A DNA stretch of 64,000 nucleotides. Source: JAKALD01 sp963817785 (GTDB lineage: Bacteria > Pseudomonadota > Gammaproteobacteria > Burkholderiales > SG8-39). Below the pieces are notes generated by a model that saw only the letters and a program-made list of their open reading frames with translations, did no database searches and was not told where the DNA came from. How positions within the stretch are numbered: the first letter of the stretch is position 1; the number at the start of each line of letters is the position of its first letter. The translations under genes and the position numbers were made by a program. This document shows positions 8,398 through 19,183 of the stretch, one piece after another. The stretch is from positions 558,001-622,000 of the forward strand of contig CAWFPL010000008.1 in assembly GCA_963817785.1 (NCBI GenBank). The letters run 5' to 3'.

Positions 8398-8823
8398 TTA
8401 CAGCGTCCCCGCCTTGCACAGCTGCCACAGCCTGAAGGTCATATAGATCTCGCACCGATTGCGGCCTTCCGGTGAGCTCGGGAATTCCGGCAGCACCTTG
8501 AAGTGCTTTCGATACGTGGCCGCGAGATTGGCGCCGCCACGACGCCGGGCGAAGCAGGTCCGGCGCAGATCCACGTGCGTGCCGAGGATGTGAAGGGGCC
8601 TGCCCTTGGGAAGCTTGAGGAAGGCCGCGAGCTTCGGCAGATCGTCGCGACTGCCCTCGTAGGAGACGATCTCGCGCGCCTTGACCAGGCGCAGGATTCC
8701 CTCGCTGATGTGCGGCCCCCGGTAGGCAACGTACTTCCGCTGCCTCACCGAATAGATGCCCAGAAGGTTCTGGCCGACATTGAGGATGAGCGTATCGTCG
8801 GCAAGTCTTGCACCCGACGTCAT
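8398..8823 (-). CDS. uncharacterised protein, possibly RNase H-like fold
   Basis: 141 residues, upstream of tetR on the same strand with a 134-bp gap. I do not recognise the family with confidence. The run LILNVGQNLLGIYSVRQRKYVAYRG, then IVSYEGSRDDLPKLAAFL, then HILGTHVDLRRTCF has the spacing of acidic residues and alternating beta strands seen in YprB-type RNase H-like exonuclease domains, but the first DxE motif of those enzymes is not intact. Codon usage and composition look like a real gene. The divergent MipA-like gene starts 198 bp away. Confidence 0.5.
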   Translation of the reverse strand: MTSGARLADDTLILNVGQNLLGIYSVRQRKYVAYRGPHISEGILRLVKAREIVSYEGSRDDLPKLAAFLKLPKGRPLHILGTHVDLRRTCFARRRGGANLAATYRKHFKVLPEFPSSPEGRNRCEIYMTFRLWQLCKAGTL

Positions 8824-9021
8824 TGACTTTCCTTCGCGCGTATGTGGCGCACTCTACGCGAATCGCGTCGGCGCGGCTCGTCAGTTTCAATCCGAGGCCG
8901 GGCCCGTGTAGTCTTGGGCAGCGGCTGCATGGCGAAACGAGGCCCGCCGGCGCTCGAGTCCGGCTCACTCGTGTATCCTTGCCGCACTGGGCCCGCCCCG
9001 AGTCGTGATTTTCCAGCGGCA

Positions 9022-10395
9022 ATGCGTTCTCCACTCCTGCGAGCGAGCCTCACCCTGTGCCTGAGCCTGGCCGCGCTCGCCGCGCGCGCGACCAGCGATC
9101 CGCTGATCGACCTGATCTCCGCGCCGGGCGGCGCGGGGCTCGGCGCCGCTACCCGCATCGAAGCCTCCCCCTATCGCGGGGGCGGAACGCGCAACGACCT
9201 CGTGCCGCTCTACCTGTACGAGGGCAAGCACCTCTATCTGCATGCGTATCGCTTCGGCCTGAAGCTCCTGGACACTCCGCGGCAGCGCGTCGACGTGTTC
9301 CTCGCCCACCGCTTCGAGGGCTTTCCGTACAACGGGGTTCCGGCAAGCCTCGCCGGCATGACCGCGCGACAGCCGGAGATGGACTTCGGCCTGGGCTACG
9401 AGCGCCGCGGCAGCTGGGGTGCGCTCTGGGCCGAGTGGGTGCGCGATGCGACCAACACCTCCGGCGGCAGCGAGCTGCGGCTGGGGTACAACTACGCGTG
9501 GCGCAACGGCCGCCTGCTGCTGCGCCCGGACTTCATGCTGTCGCTGCGCGACGCCCGCCTCAACGACTACTACTACGGCGTGCGCTTCGACGAGGCGACG
9601 CCGACGCGTCCCGCCTACATGCCGGGCAGCGGCGTGAACGCGCAGCTCGGCCTGTACGCCTCCTACGATCTTACCGACCGCTCGAGGCTGCTCATGGGCG
9701 CCACGTTCACGCGCTGGGCGCAAGGCGTGCGCCACAGCCCGATCGTGGACGATCGGGTGCAGGTGAGCGGCTTGCTCGGGTGGATGTACGATTTCTCGCC
9801 GAGCGAGAAAGCCTTCGCCGAGCGCCAGCCCCTGGTGTTCAAGGTCGAGTACGGCAGGTCGACGGATTGCAACCTGGTGACCATCATGCGGCTGGGCTGC
9901 ACGTCGACGCAGACTGTCGACAATACGCGCATCGTCGGCATCGAGATCGGCCGGCCATTGATCCAGGAACTGAACGGCTGGCCGCTCGATTTCGTGGGCT
10001 ACCTCGGGCTGGTGCGGCACCGGGAGAACGGACTCCAGCCGGACGCCTGGCAGCTGGACGCTTACCTCAAGGCCTACTACTACGGCTTTCCGTGGAGCGG
10101 CCGCGTACGCACCCGGCTCGGCTTCGGCGTCGGCCTCTCGTACGCGGAGCGCGTTCCCTACGTCGAGGCGCGCGACCAGGCGCTGCGCGGGCGCGGCACT
10201 TCGAGGCTGCTCAACTACCTCGATCCGAGCATCGACGTGAGCGTCGGAGACTTGTTCGGAGTGCGCTCGCTGCGCAAAACCTACTTCGGCTTCGGCGTAT
10301 CGCACCGCTCGGGCATCTTCGGCGACTCGCAACTGCTCGGCAACGTGAACGGCGGCTCCAACTACATCTACAGCTACGTCGAGACGTCGTACTGA
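9022..10395 (+). CDS. MipA/OmpV-family outer membrane protein, C-terminally extended
   Basis: 457 residues from ATG 9022, which opens a Sec signal peptide (MRSPLLRASLTLCLSLAALA, cleavage after ARA). Residues about 30-260 match MipA/OmpV porin-like proteins, for example DARLNDYYYGVRFDEATPTR, RPAYMPGSGVNAQLGLYAS and SPIVDDRVQVSGLLGWMYDF. Family members are usually about 250 residues. Here another 190 residues with alternating aromatic beta-strand pattern follow, including two cysteines (STDCNLVTIMRLGCTST), so the barrel is larger or two-part. It probably forms an outer-membrane barrel; the function is unknown. The gene is convergent with fdsA, 19 bp apart. Confidence 0.75.
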   Translation: MRSPLLRASLTLCLSLAALAARATSDPLIDLISAPGGAGLGAATRIEASPYRGGGTRNDLVPLYLYEGKHLYLHAYRFGLKLLDTPRQRVDVFLAHRFEGFPYNGVPASLAGMTARQPEMDFGLGYERRGSWGALWAEWVRDATNTSGGSELRLGYNYAWRNGRLLLRPDFMLSLRDARLNDYYYGVRFDEATPTRPAYMPGSGVNAQLGLYASYDLTDRSRLLMGATFTRWAQGVRHSPIVDDRVQVSGLLGWMYDFSPSEKAFAERQPLVFKVEYGRSTDCNLVTIMRLGCTSTQTVDNTRIVGIEIGRPLIQELNGWPLDFVGYLGLVRHRENGLQPDAWQLDAYLKAYYYGFPWSGRVRTRLGFGVGLSYAERVPYVEARDQALRGRGTSRLLNYLDPSIDVSVGDLFGVRSLRKTYFGFGVSHRSGIFGDSQLLGNVNGGSNYIYSYVETSY

Positions 10396-10414
10396 GCAGC
10401 TCAGCGGGGGCATT

Positions 10415-13246
10415 TCAGCCGTAGAGTGCGGCGAGGCTGCGGCCCTTGCCGTAGCCGGGATCGGCGGGGGCGGGGCCGCCCTTGGCGATGCGCACGGCGC
10501 AGTACTTGAACTCGGGGATCTTGCCGAAGGGGTCGAGCACGGGGTTGGTGAGCAGGTTGGCCGCCGCCTCGTAGAAGGCGAACGGGATGAACACCGCCCC
10601 GCGCGGGGTGCCCTCGTCGGCGCGCGCGTACAGCGAGATCGTGCCGCGGCGCGAGGCCACCGTGATGATGTCCCCCGGCTTGGCGCCGAGCGCGGCGAGC
10701 TCGAGCGGGTGGAGCGAGGCCACCGGCTCGGGCTCGATCGCATCGAGCACCCCCGAGCGCCGCGTCATCGCCCCGGTGTGCCAGTGCTCGAGCTGGCGCC
10801 CGGTGATCAGCACCATCGGGTAATGCGCATCCGGGCGCTCGGCCGCCGGGATCAGGTCCGCCGGCACGAACTTCCCCCGCCCCGTGACCGTCGGGAAGTG
10901 GGTGCGGAACACCACCGGCTCGCCCGGGTCGCCCTCGTTCTCGCACGGGTAGGTCACCGAGGAGTCGCGCTCGAGGCGCTCCCAGGTGATCCCGGCGATC
11001 GAGTTCATGCCCTGGCGCATCTCGTCGAACACTTCCTTCGGGTGCGAGTACTTCCAGGGGAGCCCCAGGCGCTGCGCGAGCTCCTGGATGATCCACAGGT
11101 CCTCGCGCGCCTCCCCCGGCGGCTCGATCGCTTGCCTACCCAGCTGCACCATGCGGTCGGTGTTGGTGAAGCTGCCCGTCTTCTCCGCAAACGCGCTCGC
11201 CGGCAGCACCACGTCGGCCAGGTACGCCGTCTCGGTCAGGAAGATGTCCTGCACCACCAGGTGCTCGAGCCGGGCCATCGCCTCGCGCGCGTGCCCCAGG
11301 TCCGGGTCCGACATCGCCGGGTTCTCCCCCATGATGTACATGCCGCGGATACTGCCCGCCTGGGCCGCGTTCATGATCTCCACCACCGTCAGCCCCGGCT
11401 TGGTGTCCAGCTTCGCCCCCCACAACGCCTCGAAGCGCTTGTTCGCCTCCGGGTTGTCCACCCGCTGGTAGTCCGGGTACATCATCGGGATCAGCCCCGA
11501 GTCCGAGGCCCCCTGCACGTTGTTCTGCCCCCGCAACGGGTGCAGCCCCGTGCCCGCTCGCCCCACCTGCCCGGTCATCAGCGCGAGCGCGATCAGGCAG
11601 CGCGCGTTGTCCGTGCCGTGCACGTGCTGCGAAATCCCCATCCCCCACAGGATCATCGAGGCTTTCGAACCCGCGTACAGCCGCGCCACCTCGCGGATCG
11701 TCTGGGCCGCAATCCCGCACACCGGCGCCATCCTCTCCGGCGAGTACTCCTTCGCGTTCTCCTTCAGCGCCTCGTAGCCGCTGGTGCGCTCCTTCACGAA
11801 GCCCTCGTTCACCAGCCCCTCGTCGATGATCGCGTGGATCATCGCGTTCAGCAGCGCCACATCCGTGTCGGCGTTGAACTGCAGGAAATGCGTCGCCTGG
11901 CGCGCAAGCTCCGTGCGCCGCGGATCGGCCACGATCAGCTTGGTGCCGCCCTTGGCAGCGTTTTTTATCCAGGTCGCCGCCACCGGGTGGTTCACCGTCG
12001 GGTTCGCCCCGATGATGAACACCACCTCCGCGCGCAGCACGTCGCTCACCTGGTTCGACACCGCCCCCGAACCCACCCCCTCCAGCAGCGCCGCCACCGA
12101 CGAGGCGTGGCACAGCCGCGTGCAGTGATCCACGTTGTTCGAGCCAAAGCCCGTGCGCACCAGCTTCTGAAACAGGTACGCCTCCTCGTTCGAGCCCTTG
12201 GCCGAACCAAAGCCCGCCAGCGCGTAGCGATCCTCGGCACGAATCTTCGCCAGCCCCCCAGCCGCCACCTCGAGCGCCTCCTCCCAGCTCGCCTCCCGAA
12301 ACACCTCCGACCAGTTGCCCGCATCGAGCACGAACTCGGGGCTCTTGGCCACCCCCGGCTTGCGGATGAGCGGCTTGGCCAGGCGGTGCGGGTGGTGCGC
12401 GTAATCGAACCCGTAGCGCCCCTTCACGCACAGCCGCCCGTGGTTCGCCGGCCCGTCGCGCCCGGTCACGAAGCCGATCTTGTTCCCGCTCACGTGGTAG
12501 GTGAGCTGGCAGCCCACCCCGCAGAACGGGCACAGCGACTCGACCGTCTTGTCCACCACCGCAAGCCCCGCCTCGCGCGCCGGCATCAACGCCCCCGTCG
12601 GGCAGGCCTGCACGCACTCCCCGCAGCCCACGCAGCTCGACTCGCCCATCGGATCGTCGAAGTCGAACACGATCTTGGAATGCTCGCCCCGAAACCCGTA
12701 GCCGATCACGTCGTTCACCTGCTCCTCGCGGCACGCGCGCACGCAGCGGGTGCACTGGATGCAGGCGTCGAGGTTCACCGCCATCGCCGGGTGCGAAGGA
12801 TCGGCCTTGGGCTGCTTCCTCGCCGCAAAGCGCGGCAGCCCCACGCCGAGCTTGCCCGCCCACTGGTCGAGCTCGGAGTCGAGCCGGTATGGGGAACCCG
12901 GGGCCCCTTCCCCGGGTTGCTTCTCCGGCATGTCCGAGAGCAACAGCTCCAGCACCATCTTCTGCGAGTGCCGAGCGCGCGCACTGTCGGAGCTCACCTC
13001 CATCCCCTCCTTCGGGTAGCGGCAGCACGAGGGCGCGAGCACGCGCTCGCCCTTCACCTCCACCACGCAGGCGCGGCAGTTCCCGTCCGGCCTCAACCCC
13101 GGCATGTAGCACAGGTGCGCAATCTCCACCCCGTGGCGCTTCGCCGTCTCGAGGATCGTCTCGTCGGGCCGGCCCACCACGGTCTGGCCGTTCAGCTTGA
13201 ACTCGATCGGCATCGTCGCGAGCTGCCCCGCGCTCACGCGTTCCAT
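10415..13246 (-). CDS. fdsA: NAD-dependent formate dehydrogenase, catalytic alpha subunit
   Basis: 943 residues, the expected size for FdsA. An N-terminal [2Fe-2S] domain (Cys46, Cys57, Cys60, Cys74) is followed by a His/Cys cluster region, two [4Fe-4S] motifs (CIQCTRCVRAC near 162-171 and CVGCGECVQACP near 205-216), a further [4Fe-4S] motif (CPFCGVGC near 239) and the Mo-bisPGD domain. The Mo ligand is Cys379 in VDHCTRLCH, followed by the conserved His, so this is a Cys, not selenocysteine, enzyme. ATG 13246 has GAGGTGAG upstream and follows fdsGB by 9 bp. It oxidises formate to CO2 in the cytoplasm and, here, probably finishes the C1 route. Confidence 0.92.
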   Translation of the reverse strand: MERVSAGQLATMPIEFKLNGQTVVGRPDETILETAKRHGVEIAHLCYMPGLRPDGNCRACVVEVKGERVLAPSCCRYPKEGMEVSSDSARARHSQKMVLELLLSDMPEKQPGEGAPGSPYRLDSELDQWAGKLGVGLPRFAARKQPKADPSHPAMAVNLDACIQCTRCVRACREEQVNDVIGYGFRGEHSKIVFDFDDPMGESSCVGCGECVQACPTGALMPAREAGLAVVDKTVESLCPFCGVGCQLTYHVSGNKIGFVTGRDGPANHGRLCVKGRYGFDYAHHPHRLAKPLIRKPGVAKSPEFVLDAGNWSEVFREASWEEALEVAAGGLAKIRAEDRYALAGFGSAKGSNEEAYLFQKLVRTGFGSNNVDHCTRLCHASSVAALLEGVGSGAVSNQVSDVLRAEVVFIIGANPTVNHPVAATWIKNAAKGGTKLIVADPRRTELARQATHFLQFNADTDVALLNAMIHAIIDEGLVNEGFVKERTSGYEALKENAKEYSPERMAPVCGIAAQTIREVARLYAGSKASMILWGMGISQHVHGTDNARCLIALALMTGQVGRAGTGLHPLRGQNNVQGASDSGLIPMMYPDYQRVDNPEANKRFEALWGAKLDTKPGLTVVEIMNAAQAGSIRGMYIMGENPAMSDPDLGHAREAMARLEHLVVQDIFLTETAYLADVVLPASAFAEKTGSFTNTDRMVQLGRQAIEPPGEAREDLWIIQELAQRLGLPWKYSHPKEVFDEMRQGMNSIAGITWERLERDSSVTYPCENEGDPGEPVVFRTHFPTVTGRGKFVPADLIPAAERPDAHYPMVLITGRQLEHWHTGAMTRRSGVLDAIEPEPVASLHPLELAALGAKPGDIITVASRRGTISLYARADEGTPRGAVFIPFAFYEAAANLLTNPVLDPFGKIPEFKYCAVRIAKGGPAPADPGYGKGRSLAALYG

Positions 13247-13255
13247 CGGCTCACC

Positions 13256-14940
<1,685 letters not shown>

Positions 14941-14944
<4 letters not shown>

Positions 14945-15882
14945 ACCGACTCCTCCGCGACCGCCATATTGAAGCCCGTGGGGCTCCCCTGAATCTCGAA
15001 GCGCCCGTCGCTGAGCGCCTTTGCCCAAGCGATCGTCGCGCGCAGCCCCCCAAACGGGAAGAAATGCACCTGCCTGAGCAAAGATCGAGGCTGGGAAACC
15101 ATGTACGCCGCAATCCTCAAGAGCATAGGCGCGGGTGACCATCGGGACAAGGCAGCCCCGATTCCAGATGGCCCGCGCAATGCGTAACCGAAGGATGCCC
15201 GCACCCCGCACATCGCGGCGAACCGCAGCAACCTCGCCATACCGGTCAGGCCTGGGACACCGACATGAACCGGCAAGTCGATGCCGCGCTCTCGAGCATG
15301 CCGCTCCCACTCCTCGATCGATCCCGGCTCGAAGCAAAACTGTGTCACGACATGCACGCCAAAAGTTGCGCTCTCTGCAATTCGACTCTTCTCGCCAAGC
15401 GTCTGCCACAGTGCCGCCTCTGGCACATCCGAGCTTCCTTCCGGATAACCGGCCACACCGACTCGACGAAAGCCATACTTTTGGAAAAGCCCGGTGTCGA
15501 GCAAATCGATGGCGCTCGTGAGCTCGCACATCGGGCGGGCGACAGACCCCGCGATCAGGAATGCGTCCTCACATCCGCCAGCCCGAAGACGCTCGAGCAA
15601 TTCGACCAGTTCACCCATCGAAGCCAGGCGCCTGGCCGCAATGTGCGGTACCGGGACCCGCTGCACCGAACGCACCACCGTCGCGGCTTGCGCGATCTCC
15701 TGCGGCAACGTACCCGCTGCATGCGGGATGTAGATCCGCGCGCCCCGAGGGATCCTGCCAATCCAGGAATGGCCGCCTCGAATCTCGCGAGGCGTCGCCT
15801 CGAACGACGCGCTTTGTCCAATCTGCGTGAGTCGATTCCTGAGTATTTCCTGCCCGTCTTGCGCCAGATTCGCGTGACCCAT
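14941..15882 (-). CDS. methylenetetrahydrofolate reductase-like protein
   Basis: 313 residues with the FAD-binding TIM-barrel pattern of MetF: IYIPHAAG near 50, AFLIAGSVARP where MetF has its D-R-x-A/LRGD region, VAGYPEGSSDVPE, GVHVVTQFCFEPGSIEEW (the VTQ-F-F-D segment) and VHFFPFGGL (the HFYTLN equivalent). Similarity to housekeeping MetF is remote, as in the MetF2-like enzymes of methylotrophic and demethylation clusters. It would oxidise 5-methyl-THF to 5,10-methylene-THF in a catabolic direction. It is the first gene of the metF-fdsGB-fdsA operon and has a sigma-54-type promoter 52 bp upstream. The flavin ligands were not checked structurally. Confidence 0.75.
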
Positions 15883-15933
15883 TTTTCTGCAGTTCGATTG
15901 CTCTACGGCTTTGCTCCCGATTCACAGTCTTAC

Positions 15934-15949
15934 AGCAATCGGCATGCCA
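15934..15949 (-). promoter_or_regulatory. sigma-54 (-24/-12) promoter of metF-fds operon
   Basis: On the minus strand TGGCATGCCGATTGCT, with GG and GC separated by exactly 10 bases, about 52 bp before the metF-like start. It matches the sigma-54 consensus closely. No GTTTC-N5-GAAAC site was found directly upstream of this one. Confidence 0.65.
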
Positions 15950-16111
15950 GCGGATTTCGATGTCGGTGACAGGCTTCGCGCACGCGTTCGGATCCGATCG
16001 ATGAGGAAATGCCGCGCCGCCTCGGCGTTGATCCAGATCAAAGCGCCGCGCGCGCTCGCCGCTAGCCTTCATACAATGATGAATGCGATGTCGATACGTT
16101 GGAGTGATGTC

Positions 16112-16303
16112 ATGATCAGTTGGCTGAAGAACAGGTTGGGATGGAGCACACCGCAGATGCCGGTCTTCGAGCGGGCGCTGCTCGCGGTGCGGCTGGGTCA
16201 CGGCCGCAGCAGGTGCCTCGCCCACAAGCAGGGCCGCTGTCCGGGAACGGACCAGTGCGCGGATTGCGCCTGGTCGGAAGGCTGGACGCGCCCGTTCAAC
16301 TAG
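16112..16303 (+). CDS. small cysteine-rich protein
   Basis: 63 residues from ATG 16112, with GGAG seven bases upstream (an in-frame ATG at 16088 is also possible). The sequence has an amphipathic start (MISWLKNRLGW) and a tight set of four cysteines in its C-terminal half, spaced C-x7-C-x5-C-x2-C (RCLAHKQGRCPGTDQCADCA). That could hold zinc or a cluster. The family is not recognised. It is divergent from the metF operon and may be read from the same intergenic region. Confidence 0.5.
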   Translation: MISWLKNRLGWSTPQMPVFERALLAVRLGHGRSRCLAHKQGRCPGTDQCADCAWSEGWTRPFN

Positions 16304-16376
16304 CCGCGCTGGCCGTCAAAGCCAGTCATGTGAACACTTGGGCGCCTGCGAAAATGAAGGCTGTTCGCGTGCTTCG

Positions 16377-16829
16377 TCATTGCACCAGAAAGCTGAATCC
16401 ATGCTTCTCGAAGCCCAGAGACTCATAGAATTCGTGAGTCTTCTCTCGGCTGAGATGACTCGATAGGGCCATTTTGTAGCAGCCCGCCTCGCGGCAGCGC
16501 TCCATCGCGAAGCTCATCATCTGCTTCCCGATTCCGTGGCGGCGCCAACGCGGGTCCACCACCACGTCTTCGACCAGACCGTGCGGCGCGCCGCCGTGCG
16601 CGATGCTGCCTAGCAGGATCAGCGCGAAAGTACCGACCATCTGCGCCTGCGCGAGAGCGACATACAGGCTGTAGCGCGGATACTTCTGCAGGCGCGCGAA
16701 GATGCTTTGCGCCTCGGCGAGAGGCAGGTCCCGATCCTTGCCCACATCCAGCTGCTTCAATAACGCGAGCACCGCCGGCAAGTCCTCGGCGGCGGCAACC
16801 CTGATTTCGATTTCCACGGACCTCTTCAA
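16377..16829 (-). CDS. GNAT-family N-acetyltransferase
   Basis: Up to 150 residues, starting at TTG 16829 or more probably GTG 16817. The fold is clear: IEIRVAAAEDLPAVLALL at the start, VEDVVVDPRWRRHGIGKQMM holds the acetyl-CoA pyrophosphate loop (R-x-x-G-I-G/A), and HEFYESLGFEKHGFSF is the C-terminal motif. The substrate is unknown. It lies between two coordinated operons and has no evident link to them. Confidence 0.8.
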   Translation of the reverse strand: MKRSVEIEIRVAAAEDLPAVLALLKQLDVGKDRDLPLAEAQSIFARLQKYPRYSLYVALAQAQMVGTFALILLGSIAHGGAPHGLVEDVVVDPRWRRHGIGKQMMSFAMERCREAGCYKMALSSHLSREKTHEFYESLGFEKHGFSFLVQ

Positions 16830-16976
16830 GCAATTCGCGCGCCCCCCAGGTCCGCGCGCTCCAGTGCCTGATTCCCGCCAATCGGCCTAGCGTGGCGCGC
16901 TCTCCGCAGCGCAAGGTGGCTGAACCGACTGCCTCGGACACCATGGATATCCGAGCCGAAACAGCTCCTGGCGATC

Positions 16977-17013
16977 GTTTCCTTCGGAAACGTCGCATGA
17001 TTCAGGAGGAAAC
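16977..17013. promoter_or_regulatory. tandem activator sites upstream of soxCD
   Basis: GTTTCCTTCGGAAAC (16977-16991) is a GTTTC-N5-GAAAC palindrome. GATTCAGGAGGAAAC (16999-17013) is the same pattern with one mismatch, 22 bp on, two helical turns. Both lie 60-100 bp before the -24/-12 element at 17076, the usual place for NtrC-type enhancer sites. Confidence 0.6.
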
Positions 17014-17075
17014 ACACCTCGCGCTTCGAATCCGGGTCGAGCGGCATCCTTTCAATTTGCCTACGTTTTTCACCT

Positions 17076-17091
17076 AGGCTCAATTTATGCA
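17076..17091 (+). promoter_or_regulatory. candidate sigma-54 promoter of soxCD
   Basis: AGGCTCAATTTATGCA: GG and GC are 10 bases apart, but three other consensus positions differ. It lies 55 bp before the soxC start and downstream of two activator-like sites. Confidence 0.45.
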
Positions 17092-17145
17092 GGACCCCCT
17101 ATGCCTTGCACGCACGGGGGCATTCATTCCTTGGAGGGGGAGACA

Positions 17146-18561
17146 ATGGCGTCGGCCGAAGACGGAATCTACGACGAAGGGCAGAAGGCTTATATCGAAG
17201 CCACGGTCACGGCGGAGCGCCGTTACCTGGCGGCGCGCAAGCAAGCGCTCGAGGATTGCGAGTGCAAGGAAGGCATGTTTCCAGACCCCGGTAGAGCCTC
17301 GTCGCGGCGGCGCTTCATGCTCACCGGCGCGGCGCTGGCGAGTGCCGGCGCGGCCGGCATGCTGCCGCGCATGAGCGTCGCCGCGGCCCCTGCGGGAGCC
17401 GTGGAATATCCGGTCCCGGCCGACCCGACCAAGGTCCAGGGGCGCGGCGTCGGGGAAGACGGCGGCTACGGGACCCGTTCGCAGTTCGAGACGTCGGTGC
17501 GCTGGCGCTTTCCGACGCCGACCACGCAGTCTTCCTGGTCGATGACCCCGTTGGCCGACGAGTTCGGCATCGTGACGCCTTCCGGACTTCACTTCGAGCG
17601 CCATCACGGCGGAATTCCGACCATCGATCCGGCCAAGCACACGCTGCTGATTCACGGTCTGGTCGGAGGACCACGCAAATACACGATGGCCGACCTGCGC
17701 CGGTTTCCTTCGGTGACCCGGTTCCATTTCATCGAATGCTCGGGCAACGGGCTCACCGAATGGTCCAAACCGACGCTGAAGACGGTACAAGGGACTCACG
17801 GCCTGCTCAGCACGTCCGAATGGACCGGGGTGCCGCTCGCCGTCGTTCTCGACGAAGTAGGCATCAAGGATGGCGCCAAATGGATCCTGGCGGAAGGCGC
17901 GGACGCCGCGGTCATGACGCGCAGCATTCCGCTGGAAAAGTGCTACGACGACGCGATCCTCGCCTACGCGCAGAACGGCGAGGCGATCCGTCCCGAGCAG
18001 GGCTATCCGCTGCGCCTGGTGCTCCCGGGCTGGGAGGGAAATACCAACATCAAATGGATCCGGCGGATTCAGGTGTCCGATGTACCCTTCATGACCCGCG
18101 AGGAAACATCCAAGTACACGGACCTGCTCGGCAACGGCAAGGCGCGCCAGTTCACGTTCGTGATGGAGGCCAAGTCCGTGATCACCTTCCCTTCCGGCGA
18201 AATGATGCTGCCGGGGCCGGGGTTCTACGAGATCACGGGCCTCGCGTGGACGGGCCGCGGCCGCGTGCGGCGGGTGGAAGTGTCCACGGACGGCGGCCGG
18301 ACATGGAACGACGCCGAGCTCACCAAGCCGATCATGCCCAAGTCCACCGTGCGCTTCCGCCGGCCCTGGAGGTGGGATGGAAATCCGGCGATCCTGCAGA
18401 GCCGCTGCACCGATGAGACCGGCTACATCCAGCCGACGATCAAGCAGCTGATCGACGTGCGCGGGCTCAACGGGCCACTGGGCTCGATCTACCACTTGAA
18501 CGGCATTCAGAGCTGGCAAGTCGCGAGCGACGGGAGGGTCACCAATGTTCACCACTTCTAG
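17146..18561 (+). CDS. soxC: SoxC-like molybdenum sulfite/sulfane dehydrogenase
   Basis: 471 residues from ATG 17146, just after GGAGGGGGAG. About 38 residues precede a twin-arginine signal (SSRRRFMLTGAALASAGAAG), an unusually long n-region. The mature part is a sulfite-oxidase-fold protein of the SoxC type: GLHFERHHGGIPTIDP, RFHFIECSGNG (the Cys binds molybdenum), GYPLRLVLPGWEGNTNIKW, and a C-terminal dimerisation domain (VEVSTDGGRTWNDAEL). SoxC with SoxD removes electrons from SoxY-bound sulfane sulfur. With no sox genes adjacent, oxidation of free sulfite is an equally possible job here. The gene overlaps soxD by 17 bp. Confidence 0.85.
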   Translation: MASAEDGIYDEGQKAYIEATVTAERRYLAARKQALEDCECKEGMFPDPGRASSRRRFMLTGAALASAGAAGMLPRMSVAAAPAGAVEYPVPADPTKVQGRGVGEDGGYGTRSQFETSVRWRFPTPTTQSSWSMTPLADEFGIVTPSGLHFERHHGGIPTIDPAKHTLLIHGLVGGPRKYTMADLRRFPSVTRFHFIECSGNGLTEWSKPTLKTVQGTHGLLSTSEWTGVPLAVVLDEVGIKDGAKWILAEGADAAVMTRSIPLEKCYDDAILAYAQNGEAIRPEQGYPLRLVLPGWEGNTNIKWIRRIQVSDVPFMTREETSKYTDLLGNGKARQFTFVMEAKSVITFPSGEMMLPGPGFYEITGLAWTGRGRVRRVEVSTDGGRTWNDAELTKPIMPKSTVRFRRPWRWDGNPAILQSRCTDETGYIQPTIKQLIDVRGLNGPLGSIYHLNGIQSWQVASDGRVTNVHHF

Positions 18562-19099
18562 AAACCTGGTGCTGGCGATCGGCGTCGCGGCGCTTGCGGT
18601 CGCGACCGGCGCCCGGGCCGAGAAATACGGCTTCGGGACCGTCCCTTCGGCGGCGGATGTGAGCGCCGCCATCGACTCGTGGCCGGCCGACGGGCGCGAT
18701 TTGCCGCCGGGAACGGGCACCTTCGCCGAAGGCAAGAAGATCTACGGCGACGCTTGCGTGGCCTGCCACGGTGCCAAGCTGCAGGGTGTCGCGGGTGCCG
18801 GCGATACGCTGATCGGGGGCCGCGGGAGTCTCACGGGCGGCAAGCCGCTCAAGACCGTCGAGAGCTACTGGCCCTACGCCACGACCGTGTTCGACTACGT
18901 CAAGCGGGCCATGCCGTTCAACGCCCCCGGCTCTCTGAGTGACAGCCAGGCCTACGCGGTCACCGCCTATATCCTCGGCGAAGCCAAGATCATCCCGCAG
19001 AAGGAGGTGATCGACGCCAAGGCCCTGCCGAAGGTCAAGATGCCGAACCGCGACGGATTCATCACGCACGATCCGCGCCCGGACGTCGAGAACTACTAG
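18545..19099 (+). CDS. SoxD-like monohaem c-type cytochrome
   Basis: 184 residues with a Sec signal peptide (LVLAIGVAALAVATGARA) and one haem site, CVACHG, at about residues 71-76. The opening of the mature protein (YGFGTVPSAADVSAAIDSWPADG) and LPPGTGTFAEGKKIYGDACVA match SoxD, and the single Met-rich C-terminal half resembles a class I cytochrome c. SoxD of Paracoccus is about twice as long and dihaem, so this is a short, monohaem form. It is the electron acceptor for SoxC in the periplasm. Confidence 0.8.
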   Translation: MFTTSRNLVLAIGVAALAVATGARAEKYGFGTVPSAADVSAAIDSWPADGRDLPPGTGTFAEGKKIYGDACVACHGAKLQGVAGAGDTLIGGRGSLTGGKPLKTVESYWPYATTVFDYVKRAMPFNAPGSLSDSQAYAVTAYILGEAKIIPQKEVIDAKALPKVKMPNRDGFITHDPRPDVENY

Positions 19100-19114
19100 G
19101 GCATCCCCGACGAT

Positions 19115-19149
19115 CGGCCCCGGGGGCGCCGTCCCCGGGGCCGCCTTTT
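19115..19149 (+). terminator. strong hairpin between soxD and fhs
   Basis: A perfect 11-bp GC stem (CGGCCCCGGGG and its complement) with a 7-base loop, followed by CCTTTT. It ends the soxCD transcript and, lying between convergent genes, may also stop fhs transcription. Confidence 0.75.
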
Positions 19150-19183
19150 CGTGCCGCACCCCGCTTGCGCGGAGCAGGCACCC

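Noticed and set aside
16826..17083. An 85-codon minus-strand frame upstream of the GNAT gene
   Set aside because: It runs through the activator-site region, has no ribosome site and no family; part of it arises from the palindromes.
17146..19099. Calling the pair SorA/SorB
   Set aside because: The Mo protein has SoxC-specific blocks (GLHFERHHGGIP) and the cytochrome has a SoxD-like start; function as a sulfite dehydrogenase remains possible.
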